Both the position numbers and the translations under genes were made by a program. From positions 176,660 to 240,659 of the forward strand of contig NZ_ONZF01000005.1 in NCBI RefSeq assembly GCF_900302445.1: a stretch of DNA of 64,000 bases, given 5' to 3'. Positions 63,836 to 64,000 of the stretch are shown piece after piece. Each line of letters begins with the position of its first letter. Positions within the stretch are counted from its first letter, which is position 1. The notes beneath the pieces were generated by a model. The model did not search any database and was not told the DNA's origin. It saw only the letters and a program-made list of their open reading frames with translations. This DNA comes from Palleronia abyssalis. GTDB taxonomy: Bacteria > Pseudomonadota > Alphaproteobacteria > Rhodobacterales > Rhodobacteraceae.

Positions 63836-64000
63836 TCACGCAGCGGGGCGGTTGATTGCGGTGGTCAGGGTCTGCGCGTAGTCGACCGGGGTCTGGTAAT
63901 CCAAGGCCGAATGCGGGCGTTCGGTGTTGTAGTCGTTAGCCCATGCGGCGATCACGATCCGCGCATGGGCCAAGTTGCGGAACATGGTCTCGTCGAGCAG
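63836..64000 (-). CDS. IS3-family transposase (OrfB), C-terminal end, cut by window edge
   Basis: 54 codons in the window. The C-terminal rve-domain end NYNTERPHSALDYQTPVDYA is the diagnostic IS3 OrfB signature (YNxxRPHxxLxxxTP), followed by a short tail and TGA. The rest of the element lies beyond the window. It probably truncated the integrase gene. Confidence 0.88.
   Translation of the reverse strand: MLDETMFRNLAHARIVIAAWANDYNTERPHSALDYQTPVDYAQTLTTAINRPAA

Overview
The window is GC-rich (well over 60 % by eye), densely coded chromosomal DNA of an alphaproteobacterium. It most likely comes from the marine Roseobacter branch of the Rhodobacteraceae. Supporting signs are the tldD-coxB-ctaB-ctaG-coxC-SURF1-thrC-M16 gene order, the acidic C-terminal tail on RpiA, hflK-hflC-DUF2065-degP, Cox11 and adrenodoxin-type ferredoxin genes of mitochondrial type, an EcfG-type stress promoter and a SAM-II riboswitch before metZ. 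The genus cannot be fixed from the sequence.

Layout. 1-10.8 kb: the 5' part of tldD (cut by the window edge), diverging from a tightly coupled cytochrome c oxidase assembly operon (subunits II and III, haem O synthase, Cox11, SURF1). This runs into thrC, an M16 peptidase, an acetyltransferase, an MBL-like secreted protein and a glycolate/lactate-type FAD oxidase. 10.8-14.2 kb: a four-gene polar amino-acid ABC transporter on the minus strand. 14.2-22.7 kb: mixed housekeeping genes (MipA-like porin, rpiA, sdaA, thiamine pyrophosphokinase), a long acidic protein, then about 0.9 kb in which I see no gene. 22.7-28.4 kb: purA, a cobalt-type nitrile hydratase operon, secG, pyrG and a stress-induced CsbD protein. 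28.5-34.4 kb: glutathione reductase with an extra segment, then hflK-hflC-DUF2065-degP.

34.4-37.7 kb is the most unusual region. An IS-like element with matching terminal inverted repeats sits exactly in the intrinsic terminator of degP and is flanked by a 12-bp direct repeat containing the TTCG loop. Its transposase has two N-terminal zinc ribbons and I cannot assign it to a family. The gene is broken by four frameshifts and split by a nested IS1111/IS110-type element, whose own transposase has also lost catalytic positions.

37.7-49.0 kb: an orphan OB-fold fragment resembling the C-terminus of DnaE2, a ferredoxin, an FG-GAP gene broken by an apparent CTGG-unit loss, purD, xseA, an alkane monooxygenase, ftsY, MgtC and DMT membrane proteins, and yciB. 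49.0-62.8 kb: a SAM-II riboswitch with metZ, folE2, trkH, an S58 peptidase, a divergent sulfotransferase/GT14 glycosyltransferase pair, a HIT protein, an ABC ATPase, a lytic transglycosylase and a glutathionyl-hydroquinone reductase-like protein. 62.9-64.0 kb: a tRNA-Arg(ACG) followed by a decayed tyrosine integrase and the 3' end of an IS3-family transposase. This is the edge of an old integration site that continues beyond the window.

Functionally the window is mostly core metabolism: respiration, purine, pyrimidine, Thr, Met and Ser metabolism, envelope quality control and protein targeting. Accessory capacities are nitrile hydration and alkane hydroxylation. No CRISPR array or rRNA was seen.
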